From Frigoribacterium sp. CFBP 13712 (GTDB lineage Bacteria; Actinomycetota; Actinomycetes; Actinomycetales; Microbacteriaceae), in NCBI RefSeq assembly GCF_014842255.1, contig NZ_JACYVH010000001.1, positions 600,475 through 664,474 of the forward strand: DNA of 64,000 nucleotides, read 5' to 3'. Each line of letters opens with the position of its first letter. The stretch's first letter is position 1. Positions 8,060-16,877 of the stretch are shown here, one piece after another. Below the pieces are notes generated by a model. It was not told the origin of the DNA. It was given only the letters and a program-made list of their open reading frames with translations, and ran no database searches. A program made the position numbers and the translations under genes.

Positions 8060-8799
8060 GGTCGCTCCTCGCCGGCGGTCGGGTCGGTAGCGGTGAGGTG
8101 GTCGGGCGCGGCGGACGCGGCAGGAGCGGGTGCGGCGGGTGCGGCGGACTCGGAAGGTGCGGGAGGCGTGACCGGCGTGACCGGCGCTGCGAGCGCGTCG
8201 AGCCGGAGCATGCGGCGGACGTGCCGGGCCAGCACGTCGGTCTCGACGTTGACGGCGTCGCCGACGGTCTTGGCGCCGAGCGTCGTCACGGCGAGCGTCT
8301 CGGGGATGAGGCTGACCTCGAACCACCCGCTCGGGGCCCCCGGCTCGCTGATGGCGCTGACCGTGAGGCTGACCCCGTCGAGCGTGACGGACCCCTTGTC
8401 GACCAGGAGCGGTGCGAGATCGTCGGCGAGGTCGAAGCGCACGCGACGCCAGGCCTCGCCGTCTTCGATCTCGACGACCCTCGCGGTGCCGTCGATGTGG
8501 CCCTGCACGATGTGCCCGCCGAGGCGGTCGCCGACCCGGGCCGCCCGCTCGAGGTTGACCGCATCGCCGGGGCCGAACGACCCGATCGTGCTCATGACGA
8601 GGGTCTGCCGCATGACGTCGGCGGTGAACGTCTCGTCGTCGTGCTCGACCACGGTGAGGCACACCCCGCTGACCGAGATGCTGTCGCCGTGGTCGGCGTC
8701 GGCGACCGCGAGCGGGCCGCGCACCGTCAACCTCACGCTGTCGCCCTGATCGTCGATGCGGACGACGCTGCCGAGCTCTTCGACCAGACCGGTGAACAC
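8056..8799 (-). CDS. ribE: Riboflavin synthase alpha chain
   Basis: A 247-residue riboflavin synthase, which dismutates two lumazine molecules to riboflavin and the pyrimidine precursor. It shows the internal duplication of lumazine-binding domains: MFTGLVEELGSV at the N-terminus, VSGVCLTVVEHDDETF in the first half and GSVTLDGVSLTVSAIS in the second. The last 35 residues are a low-complexity Ala/Pro tail. The start is GTG at 8799, only one base after the stop of the small leader ORF, and its own upstream region has no convincing Shine-Dalgarno, so coupling is likely. No ribD or ribA gene is present in this cluster. Confidence 0.93.
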   Translation of the reverse strand: MFTGLVEELGSVVRIDDQGDSVRLTVRGPLAVADADHGDSISVSGVCLTVVEHDDETFTADVMRQTLVMSTIGSFGPGDAVNLERAARVGDRLGGHIVQGHIDGTARVVEIEDGEAWRRVRFDLADDLAPLLVDKGSVTLDGVSLTVSAISEPGAPSGWFEVSLIPETLAVTTLGAKTVGDAVNVETDVLARHVRRMLRLDALAAPVTPVTPPAPSESAAPAAPAPAASAAPDHLTATDPTAGEERP

Positions 8800-8800
8800 G

Positions 8801-8914
8801 TCAGCGCACCGCCCCGCGCACGATCGCGGCGGACCCGGCGAGGGGCTGAGCCCCGGACGGGCGGTCGAGCGTCGTCGCTGCGCATCGTGCGGCGGTTGCG
8901 GTGGTGCGGGTCAT
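8801..8914 (-). CDS. Putative 37-residue leader peptide between FMN riboswitch and ribE
   Basis: A short ORF with ATG at 8914 preceded by a strong Shine-Dalgarno (CCGGAGGACGAC before ATG). Its TGA at 8801-8803 is one base from the ribE GTG. The peptide starts MTRTTATAARCAATT and resembles nothing I recognise. Because ribE has only a weak ribosome site of its own, the ORF may deliver ribosomes to it, and the riboswitch could act by exposing or hiding the leader's Shine-Dalgarno. An alternative is that the ORF is incidental and only the ribosome site matters. Confidence 0.55.
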   Translation of the reverse strand: MTRTTATAARCAATTLDRPSGAQPLAGSAAIVRGAVR

Positions 8915-9002
8915 GTCGTCCTCCGGTCGTGGTGAACTCCGGGGACGCGACGCAGGGTCGCAACGGCCCACCGCTCGCTGACGAGTGGTCGGGCCCGCGC
9001 TG

Positions 9003-9138
9003 CCTCTCATCCGGACTATGACCGTCGGTACCGGGATTGCACCGGTTCAACCTCGGCGCCTCGGTGACGAGGTGCCTCGGGTCGCGGACTGTGACCGCCG
9101 GTTCAGATTTGCACTGACCCCGGAGCGCGTTGCTCTGC
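9003..9138 (-). ncRNA. FMN riboswitch (RFN element)
   Basis: Read on the minus strand, the region contains the conserved RFN blocks in order: a 5' segment with GGGTCAGTGCAAATCTGAAC and CGGCGGT, AGTCCGCGA, a variable hairpin, CCGGTGCAATCCCGGTACCG and ACGGTCATAGTCCGGATGAG. These are the hallmark junction sequences of the FMN aptamer. It lies about 90 bases upstream of the leader ORF and 200 upstream of ribE, so it should lower ribE-ribB-ribH expression when FMN is abundant. No T-run terminator follows it, so control of translation start is more likely than termination. Confidence 0.95.
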
Positions 9139-9143
9139 CTGCG

Positions 9144-9149
9144 ACGATA
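9144..9149 (-). promoter_or_regulatory. -10 element of the riboflavin operon promoter
   Basis: On the minus strand TGCTATCGT supplies an extended -10 (TATCGT) immediately 5' of the first RFN block, which fits a transcript beginning at the base of the aptamer. A perfect palindrome CCGGGGGCCCCCGG lies just upstream, in the -35/spacer area. Confidence 0.5.
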
Positions 9150-9219
9150 GCACCGGGGGCCCCCGGCGACCCCGGGTGTTCGACGTGGGCGTAGCACAGG
9201 GCAATACGCCGCCCCCCGG

Positions 9220-9954
9220 TCAGTCGACGACGAGCCCCAGATGCGCGGCGAGGACGGGGGCGAGCATCGACAGCTGATCGTCGTCGATCGTGGCGCCGCT
9301 GAGACCGGCGAGACCGTCGATGCGCGAGAACGACGTCGTGCGCAGGTCGGTATGAGCCAAGGAGGCGCGGGTGACGTCGAGCGTGCCGACCCGGCAGTCG
9401 ACGAGCGCGACCCGCAGCGCCGTGACCCCGCCGAGGTCGAGTTCGCCGATGCTGCACCCCTCGATGACGACGTCGGTCAGGCGCGCGCCGCGCAGATTGA
9501 GGTAGTCGATCTTGCCGCCGACGATGCGGACCGACCGCAGGTCGGCGTCGAACAGCTCGGCCGACCCCCATCGCGGTCGCTCGACCCGCACGTCGTGCCA
9601 GGTGCTGCGCGACGCCGCGAGCTCGGGGGCGAAGGAGTCGCTGAGCACCGACTCGACGAAGCGCGCCCCGCGCAGCCGGGCGGCGCCGAGGCGGGGCGAC
9701 TCGAAGACGCACTCGCTGAACGACGTGCCCTCGAGGTCTCGGTCGGTCAGGTCGGCGCCGACGTAGCGCTCGAGCTCGCGCGAGTCGTGCGGCCCGGGTA
9801 GATCGGTGCTGGGGTGGTCGGTGCCGGGCTGGTCAGAGCCGTCCGAGCCGACGTCGACGAGGCCGCGCGGGTCGACCGGGTCGAGGCGCGGGGCGTCGGT
9901 GCCGTACTCGACCGACGCGACGGAACGGGCGGCGGAGCGGCGAGGCGGTGTCAT
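9220..9954 (-). CDS. Pentapeptide repeat-containing protein
   Basis: A 244-residue protein. From about residue 65 it shows A(D/N)LxX-type pentapeptide units (GADLTDRDLEGTSFSECVFE, then GAARLRGARFVES, DADLRSVRIVGGKIDYLNLRGARLTDV and DLGGVTALRVALVDC), which fold as a right-handed quadrilateral beta-helix. Residues 1-60 are a Pro/Asp/Gly-rich tail. Members include DNA-mimic proteins that protect gyrase, but most are of unknown role, and nothing here selects one. A -10-like TAGCCT lies exactly six bases before the ATG (9961-9966), suggesting a leaderless mRNA. It has no operon partner. Confidence 0.85.
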   Translation of the reverse strand: MTPPRRSAARSVASVEYGTDAPRLDPVDPRGLVDVGSDGSDQPGTDHPSTDLPGPHDSRELERYVGADLTDRDLEGTSFSECVFESPRLGAARLRGARFVESVLSDSFAPELAASRSTWHDVRVERPRWGSAELFDADLRSVRIVGGKIDYLNLRGARLTDVVIEGCSIGELDLGGVTALRVALVDCRVGTLDVTRASLAHTDLRTTSFSRIDGLAGLSGATIDDDQLSMLAPVLAAHLGLVVD

Positions 9955-10077
9955 GCGACGAGGCTAGCGGCGGCCGCCGACATCACCCGCGCCTCCTCGG
10001 CTGGACGGCTCGGCGTGGGACGGGTCGGCGTGAGACGGCTCGGCGTGGGTCGTCTCAGCTCGGCGACTGGCGACGAA

Positions 10078-10137
10078 GAACCGCGTTCGCGAAGTCGAAC
10101 CGCGATATATCGCGGTTCATCGTCGCGAACGCGGTTC
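10078..10137. repeat. Concentric 60-bp palindrome with 19-bp internal periodicity
   Basis: Outer arms GAACCGCGTTCGCGA (10078-10092) and TCGCGAACGCGGTTC (10123-10137) are perfect. Within them lies a second perfect 22-bp palindrome (10097-10118) with the same centre. The unit GAACCGCG therefore occurs twice in each arm at a spacing of exactly 19 bp. It lies between the pentapeptide gene start and the sdaA stop. It could be a sdaA terminator, a cruciform or a protein-binding site. Two other palindromes in the window share the design. Confidence 0.85.
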
Positions 10138-10140
10138 ATG

Positions 10141-10226
10141 GGCGTGCGGGACGCGACTCAGCACGAACTCATTACTCGATGACGGCGTGCGGGACGCGAC
10201 TCGGCACGAACTCAGCACTCGATGAC
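10141..10226. repeat. 43-bp tandem duplication covering the 3' end of sdaA
   Basis: Two 43-bp direct copies (10141-10183 and 10184-10226) start with GGCGTGCGGGACGCGACTC and differ at only three positions. The second copy includes the last codons and TGA of sdaA; the first repeats the same stretch outside the gene. It looks like a local duplication of the gene end next to the palindrome at 10078. Confidence 0.85.
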
Positions 10227-11636
10227 GTTGACCGCGAGACCCGCCCGGCTCGTCTCCTTGTAGCTGTCTTTCATGTCGCGACCGGTCTGGCGCATCGTCT
10301 CGATCACGGTGTCGAGGCTGACGACGTGACTGCCGTCGCCGAGCAGCGCCATGCGGGTCGCCGCCACGGCCGTGCCGGCGGCGATCGCGTTGCGCTCGAT
10401 GCACGGCACCTGCACGAACCCGCCGACGGGGTCGCAGGTGAGGCCGAGGTGATGCTCCATCGCGATCTCGGCGGCGTTCTCGATCTGGCGCGGGGTGCCG
10501 CCGAGCAGCGCCGTCAACGCACCGGCAGCCATCGACGACGCCGACCCGACCTCGCCCTGGCAGCCGGCCTCGGCACCCGAGATCGAGGCGTTGCGCTTGT
10601 AGAGCGACCCGATCGCAGCCGCGGTCAGGAGGTAGGTGCGCGCGAGCTCATGATCGGTCGCCCCGTGGAACCGCATCGCGTAGTACGCCACCGCCGGGAT
10701 GATGCCGGCCGCCCCGTTGGTCGGCGCCGTGACGACGCGCCCGCCGCCGGCGTTCTCTTCGTTCACGGCCATCGCGTAGGCCTGCAGCCACTGAGCGGGC
10801 AGATCGGAGGCCAGCAGCGAGGAGGCGCGGCCCTGGTCGATCGCGGAGCCGCCGAGGGCGTAGCTCGTCGCCCGCTCTTCGTGCTGACGGAGCATCGACG
10901 CGAACTGCCGGGCACGCCGCGGCACCTTCATCCAGCCCGGGAGCACCCCCGTCGCCTCGAGACCGGCGTCGACGCAGGCCCGCATCGCGGCCCACCGCGC
11001 GTCGAGACCGGCCGAGGCCGCCTCGGCACCGTGCAGCGCGACCTCGTTGCGCCAGGCCAGCTCGGCGATCGACGCCCCCTCGGCGTCGCAGAGCCGGAGG
11101 AGGTCGTCGGCGTCGACGAAGGCGAAGGGCGCCTCGGCCGTCGGCACCGCGTGCTCGTCATCGCCGTCGCGGACGACGAAGCCGCCGCCGACCGAGAAGT
11201 AGACCTCGCGGGCGATGCTCGAGCCCTCGACGTCGAAGGCCTCGACGCTCAGGGCGTTGGGGTGACGGGGCATGCGCGTGAGCGGCGCCATGCGGAGGTC
11301 GTTGGGGGCGAACGCGATCTGGTGACGACCCAGCAGCCGCAGACCGCCGCCGTGCTCGACCGAGGCCTGCATGCCGGTGACCACGTCGGGGTCGCACGAC
11401 TCGGGGTCCATGCCCGCGAGACCGGCCAGCACCGCCGACGGGGTGCCGTGCCCGAGACCGGTCGCGGCGAGCGAGCCGTAGAGCACGGCCTCGACCCGTG
11501 CGACGTCGGTCAGACGCCCGTCGGCCTCGACGGCCAGCAGGAACTGCCGGGCTGCCCGCATGGGCCCCACGGTGTGCGAGCTCGACGGGCCGATGCCGAT
11601 CGAGAAGAGGTCGAGCGCCGAGACGTGGTCGGTCAC
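10212..11636 (-). CDS. sdaA: L-serine ammonia-lyase, single-chain, [4Fe-4S] type
   Basis: A 474-residue single-chain L-serine dehydratase, which deaminates L-serine to pyruvate and ammonia using an oxygen-labile [4Fe-4S] cluster rather than PLP. The N-terminal beta domain has [15 protein letters not shown]. The alpha domain carries the cluster cysteines in [30 protein letters not shown] and the C-terminal Cys of NVIEC, the cysteine tail known to enter the active site in this family. The start is GTG at 11636 with an AAGGCAGG-like ribosome site. The MarR gene upstream on the same strand ends 32 bases away, so the two may be co-transcribed. Confidence 0.94.
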   Translation of the reverse strand: MTDHVSALDLFSIGIGPSSSHTVGPMRAARQFLLAVEADGRLTDVARVEAVLYGSLAATGLGHGTPSAVLAGLAGMDPESCDPDVVTGMQASVEHGGGLRLLGRHQIAFAPNDLRMAPLTRMPRHPNALSVEAFDVEGSSIAREVYFSVGGGFVVRDGDDEHAVPTAEAPFAFVDADDLLRLCDAEGASIAELAWRNEVALHGAEAASAGLDARWAAMRACVDAGLEATGVLPGWMKVPRRARQFASMLRQHEERATSYALGGSAIDQGRASSLLASDLPAQWLQAYAMAVNEENAGGGRVVTAPTNGAAGIIPAVAYYAMRFHGATDHELARTYLLTAAAIGSLYKRNASISGAEAGCQGEVGSASSMAAGALTALLGGTPRQIENAAEIAMEHHLGLTCDPVGGFVQVPCIERNAIAAGTAVAATRMALLGDGSHVVSLDTVIETMRQTGRDMKDSYKETSRAGLAVNVIEC

Positions 11637-11668
11637 GTGCCACCTGCCTTCCGAGTTCCCGGACGACG

Positions 11669-12298
11669 TTACCCGCTGCCGGCGACACCAGCCGAGGAGG
11701 CGCGGGTCGGCTGCGCGCCGCCGCCCACCTCGCGCGCACGCTCGGCCATCGCCCCCGACATCCCGTCGAGGAACCGGCGGACCGTCTCGAGCTCCCCCTC
11801 GTCGAACTCGGACATGACGCGGTCGCTCATGACGCCGAGCGGCCCGAAGAAGGCGCCCGCCACGGCACGCGCGCGGTCGGAGTAGCGGACGAGCACGCGG
11901 CGACGATCGGCGTCGTCGCGGCTGCGCTGCACATGACCGACGCGTTCGAGTCGGTCGATGACCCCGGTGGCGGCGCCCGACGTGACGCCGAGCAGCTCGC
12001 CGAGCCGCCCCGCCGTGACGGGGTCGCCGCCGCGCTCGGCCTGCATGACGTGCAGCAGCGCCTCGAGGTCGATGTGCCCGAGACCGTGCTGGGTCGCGAA
12101 GGCCTGCGCCACCTTCTGCGACTCGGTCGTGAGGCGCTGCATGTGGGTGACGATGTCGTCGGCCAGCGGCGAGCGGTCGGGCCGCCCCTGCCGGTCGGCC
12201 GGGCGGGGCCCGTCGGGCGGCAAGGGCTGCGCGGCGTCGTCGCGCGCTGCCCGCCCGGCGGGCACGGGGGACGTCGTGGGGTGGGTCGGGTCGGGCAT
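11669..12298 (-). CDS. MarR family transcriptional regulator, divergent to MMPL transporter
   Basis: A 209-residue MarR protein with winged-helix core at about residues 70-160 (LGELLGVTSGAATGVIDRLERVGHV and the DDADRRRVLV wing). The N-terminal 45 residues are Pro/Arg-rich and disordered, and the C-terminal tail QPTRASSAG is encoded by the dispersed motif. ATG at 12298 is chosen for the AGGAGGT Shine-Dalgarno seven bases upstream; the longer frame to 12397 would cross the operator. It is divergent from an MMPL exporter with a perfect inverted repeat between them, so it probably represses the exporter and itself. Confidence 0.88.
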   Translation of the reverse strand: MPDPTHPTTSPVPAGRAARDDAAQPLPPDGPRPADRQGRPDRSPLADDIVTHMQRLTTESQKVAQAFATQHGLGHIDLEALLHVMQAERGGDPVTAGRLGELLGVTSGAATGVIDRLERVGHVQRSRDDADRRRVLVRYSDRARAVAGAFFGPLGVMSDRVMSEFDEGELETVRRFLDGMSGAMAERAREVGGGAQPTRASSAGVAGSG

Positions 12299-12347
12299 CG
12301 GACCTCCTGCGTCTCGATTGTGGCGCACGCCCCTGTGATCTGCAATA

Positions 12348-12364
12348 GTCTTAGCCGCTAAGAC
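12348..12364. promoter_or_regulatory. MarR-type operator GTCTTAGCCGCTAAGAC
   Basis: A 17-bp inverted repeat (GTCTTAG / CTAAGAC around CCG) between the divergent MarR and MMPL genes. The TTAGC...GCTAA core matches operators bound by many MarR proteins. It overlaps a -10-like TAGTCT (12346-12351) reading towards the MMPL gene, so binding would block that promoter. Confidence 0.75.
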
Positions 12365-12387
12365 ATTCAGTGACCGAAGGATTCTCC

Positions 12388-14592
12388 GTGCGCACACTCG
12401 CCCGATTCGTCAGCGGCCGTCGGACCGCCTGGGCCGTCCTGGTCGCCACCGCGGTGGCCGTGGCCCTCCTCTTCGCCTTCCTGCCGTCGAGCGAGGGCGA
12501 CGCCGCGCCTCCTTCGGGCGTGCCCGCCTCCAGCCAGTCCGCCGAGGTGACCGCCCTGCTCGACCGGTTCCCGAGCTCGGACACGACCGTCGGCATCCTC
12601 GTCTTCAGCGACGGGGGCGACACCCTCGACGACCGGGCGCTCGCCGCGATCTCGGCCCGCGCCTCCGCCCTCGCCGAGCTGTCGACCGCCCCGCAGGCCG
12701 TCCGGCCCCAGATCAGCGACGACGGGACGGCCGCCCTGATCGCCGTGCCGCTCGACGCCGACGAAGCCGACGCCGACGTCGCGGGTACGGCGACGGCGCT
12801 CCGCGACGCGGCCGGCGCCGAACTCCCCGCCGGCCTCGAGGCATCGCTGACCGGTCCGATCGGGTTCCAGGACGACATCGCGAACGCGTTCGCCGGCGCC
12901 GACTTCCGGCTGCTGCTCGTCACCGTGATCGTGGTCGCCCTGCTGCTGATCGTCACCTACCGCAGCCCCGTGCTCTGGATCGTCCCCCTCGCCGTCGTCG
13001 GCGCCGCCGACGCGCTCGCCGGTCGTGTCGCCGCCGCCCTGGCCGAGCCCCTGGGCATCACCATCGACGCGTCGATCTCGGGGATCCTCTCGGTGCTCGT
13101 CTTCGGCGCCGGCACGAACTACGCCCTGCTGCTCGTCGCCCGCTACCGCGAGGAGCTGCTGCGCGAACCCGACCGGCACCGCGCCATGCGCACCGCCGTC
13201 ACGAGCGCCGGGCCCGCGATCGCCGCGAGCGGCGGCACGGTCGCCCTGAGCCTGCTGACCCTTCTGCTCGCGTCGCTGTCGGGCAACCGCGCCCTCGGCT
13301 TCGCCTGCGCGGTCGGCGTCGTCATCGCCATCGTCTTCGCCCTCGTGGCGCTGCCGGCGGCACTGGTGGTCTGCGGTCGCGGGCTCTTCTGGCCCTTCGT
13401 GCCCCGCGCCTCCTCGGAGGCCGTCGACCACCCGCAGACGACTGCAGGAGGCGCGACCCACCACGCGGCCCCGCGCCGCGGCTTCTGGGATCGACTCGGT
13501 CGCGGCGTCTCACGTCGTCCGGCCGTCGTGGCCGTGTCGGCCGTGGCGGGCATCGGCGTGCTCTGCCTCGGGCTCGGCGGCTACGCCGTCGGACTGTCGC
13601 AGACCGACCAGCTGCTCGGCGACCCCGAGTCCGTGTCGGCGCAGGTGATCGTCGACGAGTCGTTCTCGGCCGGGCTGACCAGCCAGACGGTCGTGCTCGT
13701 GCCGACGGACTCGGCCGACGCCGCCACGGCGCTGGCCGCCGACACCGCGGGCGTCGAGTCCGCGACCACCGGAGAATCGTCGGACGGGCTGACCCGCATC
13801 GATCTGCAGCTGACGGCCGAGCCCGAGAGCGACGAGGCCTTCGCGACGATCGACCGGCTGCGGACGGCGTACGCCGACGCCGACGGCGACGGCGCGGGCG
13901 CGGGCGCGGGCGACGGTGCTGGCGCGGGCGACGGGGCCGGCGCAGGCGACAAGGCCATGTCGGAGGCGCTGGTCGGCGGCAGCGACGCGACCGCATTCGA
14001 CACGAAGGTCGCCGCGCAGGCCGACATCGACCTGATCGCGCCGATCATCCTCGCGATCGTGTTCGTCATCCTCGCGCTGCTGCTGCGCTCGCTCGTCGCG
14101 CCCGTGCTGCTGATCGCGTCGGTGCTGGCGACGTTCTTCGCGAGCCTCGGGGCGTCGACGTGGCTGTTCCAGAACGTGCTGGGGTTCCCGGCGCTCGACA
14201 CCGCCGTGACGTTGTACGCGTTCCTGTTCCTGGTGGCGCTCGGGGTCGACTACAACATCTTCCTGACGACACGGGCCCGCGAGGAGGCGCTGGTGCACGG
14301 CACCCGCGAGGGCATGGTGCGCGCCCTCGCCTCGACGGGGGCCGTGATCACCAGCGCGGGCATCCTGCTCGCGGCCGTCTTCGCCGTGCTCGGGGTGCTG
14401 CCCGTGGTGGCGCTGACGCAGGTGGGCGTGATCGTCTGCATCGGCGTGCTGCTCGACACGCTCGTGGTGCGGACCGTGCTCGTGCCGGCCCTGGTCTTCC
14501 TGCTGGGCGATCGGTTCTGGTGGCCCGGACTGCGCCGGGTCGGCGACCCGGGTATCGGCGGGTCGGTGTCATCGGGGGCGGGTCAGCGCTGA
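12388..14592 (+). CDS. MMPL/RND family transporter
   Basis: About 734 residues with the MMPL topology: one N-terminal membrane helix, a periplasmic domain, a block of five or six helices, then a second copy of the same arrangement. The family motifs are FGAGTNYALLLVARYREEL in the first half (Asn where Asp is common) and GVDYNIFLTTRAREE in the second. It is probably a proton-driven exporter of lipids, drugs or metabolites. The GTG at 12388 follows GAAGGA at good spacing; GTG at 12370 is possible but sits next to the operator. A Gly/Ala/Asp repeat occurs near residue 500, and two dispersed motifs (13405, 13447) fall in the central cytoplasmic loop. Confidence 0.88.
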   Translation: MRTLARFVSGRRTAWAVLVATAVAVALLFAFLPSSEGDAAPPSGVPASSQSAEVTALLDRFPSSDTTVGILVFSDGGDTLDDRALAAISARASALAELSTAPQAVRPQISDDGTAALIAVPLDADEADADVAGTATALRDAAGAELPAGLEASLTGPIGFQDDIANAFAGADFRLLLVTVIVVALLLIVTYRSPVLWIVPLAVVGAADALAGRVAAALAEPLGITIDASISGILSVLVFGAGTNYALLLVARYREELLREPDRHRAMRTAVTSAGPAIAASGGTVALSLLTLLLASLSGNRALGFACAVGVVIAIVFALVALPAALVVCGRGLFWPFVPRASSEAVDHPQTTAGGATHHAAPRRGFWDRLGRGVSRRPAVVAVSAVAGIGVLCLGLGGYAVGLSQTDQLLGDPESVSAQVIVDESFSAGLTSQTVVLVPTDSADAATALAADTAGVESATTGESSDGLTRIDLQLTAEPESDEAFATIDRLRTAYADADGDGAGAGAGDGAGAGDGAGAGDKAMSEALVGGSDATAFDTKVAAQADIDLIAPIILAIVFVILALLLRSLVAPVLLIASVLATFFASLGASTWLFQNVLGFPALDTAVTLYAFLFLVALGVDYNIFLTTRAREEALVHGTREGMVRALASTGAVITSAGILLAAVFAVLGVLPVVALTQVGVIVCIGVLLDTLVVRTVLVPALVFLLGDRFWWPGLRRVGDPGIGGSVSSGAGQR

Positions 14593-14631
14593 CCCGCCGC
14601 GGATGACGGGGACCCGCCGAACCCGGGGGGC

Positions 14632-14720
14632 CGCACGCACTCGCTCACGCACGTGCACGCACGCACTCGCTCACGCAAGTGCGCGCACGCACGCACACAC
14701 GCAAGTGCGCGCACGCACGC
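14632..14720. repeat. 26-bp tandem repeats, alternating purine-pyrimidine
   Basis: Three 26-bp copies start at 14632, 14658 and 14684, followed by a partial fourth. They are rich in alternating CG/CA/TG steps (for example GTGCGCGCACGCACGCACAC), a sequence type that can adopt Z-DNA. The array fills the gap between the convergent MMPL and nuclease genes. Confidence 0.75.
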
Positions 14721-14723
14721 ACG

Positions 14724-15365
14724 TCAGCGGCAGGCGCCCCAGAGCCCGGTGCGGTCGCGTTCGGCACGGGCCTCGGCCGCCACGAACCGGTCTCGGTAGC
14801 GGTACGGGTCGTCGTAGGTGTCTTCGCGTCCGAAGCCGTCGGCGATGAGGTGCTCGTTGAGCATCGTGCCGTCGGGCGACCAGACGTAGCGCAGCAGCCG
14901 GTCGTACCGGTCGGCGTCGCCCTGCGAGGCGTCCGACTCGAGCCAGATCGTGGCCCCCTCGGGCAGCCGCTCGGTCGTCTCGGCGCTCGCCTCGGGCCCG
15001 AAGCAGTCGACGGGCGCGTCGGGCTTGACGGTCTCCGGGGTGTCGACGCCGATCAGCCTGATCCGCTCACGCTCGCCCCGCACCCGGACGACCACGGTGT
15101 CGCCGTCGACCACGCGCTCGACGACGGCCTCGGCCGCACCGGACGGGACGCTGGTCGGGACGGCCTCTCGACCCGCGCCTCCTGGGCCACCGGCGGATCC
15201 ACCCGCCGGATCGACGCCCGCCCCGTCGCCGAGGAGGCGCGGGAACGCCACGAGGACGACCCCGGCCAGCAGCACCACGAGGAGTCCGAGAGCCCTCCGC
15301 CGCGTCAGCGGGCGGCGACGCCCGAGCGGCCGCCGCGACCGGGCGGGCCGCCGTCGGGCGCTCAT
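14724..15365 (-). CDS. Thermonuclease family protein (SNase-like), membrane-anchored
   Basis: A 213-residue protein with a basic N-terminus, one membrane helix (about residues 26-42) and a Gly/Pro-rich linker, then an SNase OB-fold domain from about residue 75. The catalytic residues are recognisable: Arg and Glu in RIRLIGVDTPET, and the second Arg in DRYDRLLRYVW, matching Arg35, Glu43 and Arg87 of staphylococcal nuclease. It should be a surface-tethered Ca-dependent nuclease facing outward. The ATG at 15365 overlaps the MFS stop. Two dispersed motifs in opposite orientation (15174, 15233) fall in the linker between helix and domain. Confidence 0.85.
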   Translation of the reverse strand: MSARRRPARSRRPLGRRRPLTRRRALGLLVVLLAGVVLVAFPRLLGDGAGVDPAGGSAGGPGGAGREAVPTSVPSGAAEAVVERVVDGDTVVVRVRGERERIRLIGVDTPETVKPDAPVDCFGPEASAETTERLPEGATIWLESDASQGDADRYDRLLRYVWSPDGTMLNEHLIADGFGREDTYDDPYRYRDRFVAAEARAERDRTGLWGACR

Positions 15366-16741
15366 TCGGCCAACCGGGTTCCGCGCAGCTCGGGCAGCTG
15401 CGTCGCGGCCAGCGCGCCGACCACGAACACCGCACCGAACAGCACGAAGAGCGTGGGCGGACCCCCGAGGGCGAGCACGGGCGGCACCGAGAGCGGCGCG
15501 ACGATCGACGCGATGCGCCCCACGCCCGCGGCCCACCCGGCGCCCGTGCCGCGCAGGGCCGTCGGGTAGAGCTCGGGGGTCACGGCGTAGAGCGCGCCCC
15601 ACGCGCCGAGGTTGAAGAACGACAGGAGCATGCCCGAGATCAGGATCTGCGCGACGCTGCCGCTGACCGCTCCGAAGCCGAAAAACCCGGCGGCCACCGC
15701 AGACCCCAGCAGGAACGACGCGAGGGTGCCTCGGCGCCCCCACCTCTCGATCAGCCAGGCCGAGACGGCGTAGCCCGGCAGCTGCGCGAGCGTGATGATC
15801 AGCACGTACTCGAACGACCGCACGAGGGGGAACCCGGCGGCGACGAGCAGGGTCGGCAGCCAGACGAAGGCGCCGTAGTACGAGAAGTTCGTCATGAACC
15901 AGACGACCCAGATCGCGACCGTGCGACGCGCCATGCCCGCCCCGAAGAGCTGTGACCAGGAGGCGCGGGTCGGCCTGCTGACGGCCGCGGGCGGCTCGGT
16001 GGCCGGCTGAGCGGGTGCCGGCACCCCCGCGGCCTCCTCGAAGCCGCGGACGGTGCGCTCGGCCTCGGCATGCCGGCCCTTCGATTCGAGGAAACGCACC
16101 GACTCGGGCATGCGGAGCCGCACGAAGACCGCGTAGAGGGCGGGCGCGGCCCCGATCAGCAGCGCCCAGCGCCAGCCGTCGTCGCTGGTCGGGATGACCA
16201 GGTACCCCACGAGGGCGGCGCCGATCGAGCCGACCGCCCAGAACGCCTCGAGCAGCACGACGACCCTGCCGCGGATGCGTCGCGGCGAGAACTCGCTGAC
16301 GAGCGTCGAGGCGACGGGCAGCTCGGAGCCCAGACCGAGCCCGACGACGAAGCGCAGCACGAGCAGCACGCCGACCGACCACGACAGCGCCGACAGGCCG
16401 GTGGCCAGCCCGTAGAGCAGCAGGGTCAGGGCGAAGACCGTCTTGCGGCCGAGGCGGTCGGCGAGGGAGCCGCCGACGGCCGCGCCGATCGCCATGCCGG
16501 CGAACCCGGCCGAGGCGACCCAGGCGAGCTGCCCGGCCTGGTCGCTCCACACCACGGCGAGCTGCGCGATGACGAACGAGAGCAGCCCGACGTCGAGCGC
16601 GTCGAGGGCCCAGCCGATGCCGGAGCCAGCCAGCAGACGTCGGTGCTTCGAGGTGAAGGGGAGGTCGTCGAGACGCTCGCTGCGGGTGAGGGCCGCACCG
16701 GGCGGACGCGCGGTCGCGGGGGCGGTGAGGTCGTCGCTCAT
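15362..16741 (-). CDS. MFS transporter, metabolite:H+ symporter type
   Basis: A 459-residue, 12-helix major facilitator protein. The A-motif LADRLGRKTVFAL follows helix 2, and LGLGSELPVASTLVSEFSPRRIRGR at helix 4 and the following loop resembles the sugar/organic-acid symporter branch. An import role for a sugar, aromatic acid or other organic acid is likely, but the substrate cannot be assigned. The central cytoplasmic loop (about residues 235-265) contains the dispersed motif. The gene is coupled by ATGA overlap to the membrane-anchored nuclease downstream. The upstream gap of 184 bases separates it from a divergent small protein gene. Confidence 0.87.
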   Translation of the reverse strand: MSDDLTAPATARPPGAALTRSERLDDLPFTSKHRRLLAGSGIGWALDALDVGLLSFVIAQLAVVWSDQAGQLAWVASAGFAGMAIGAAVGGSLADRLGRKTVFALTLLLYGLATGLSALSWSVGVLLVLRFVVGLGLGSELPVASTLVSEFSPRRIRGRVVVLLEAFWAVGSIGAALVGYLVIPTSDDGWRWALLIGAAPALYAVFVRLRMPESVRFLESKGRHAEAERTVRGFEEAAGVPAPAQPATEPPAAVSRPTRASWSQLFGAGMARRTVAIWVVWFMTNFSYYGAFVWLPTLLVAAGFPLVRSFEYVLIITLAQLPGYAVSAWLIERWGRRGTLASFLLGSAVAAGFFGFGAVSGSVAQILISGMLLSFFNLGAWGALYAVTPELYPTALRGTGAGWAAGVGRIASIVAPLSVPPVLALGGPPTLFVLFGAVFVVGALAATQLPELRGTRLAE

Positions 16742-16877
16742 GTCGGTCTCTCGGGGATCGGGCGGGGTGCTCGGGCGGGGTGGTCGGCGGGGACCACGGT
16801 AGCGGCAGCCGCCGACACGGCGAGGTCACGAAGCTGCCAACCCGCCTGCCGGTGCGACCCGCGGCCGCCCGCACGCC

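Noticed and set aside
12370-12387. GTG at 12370 as the MMPL start
   Set aside because: It lies six bases from the MarR operator with no ribosome site; GTG at 12388 has GAAGGA at good spacing. Not fully excluded.
14724-16874. 716-codon minus-strand frame suggesting a fusion protein
   Set aside because: The 3' part is the nuclease with its own overlapping ATG; the remainder is a shadow of the MFS transporter.
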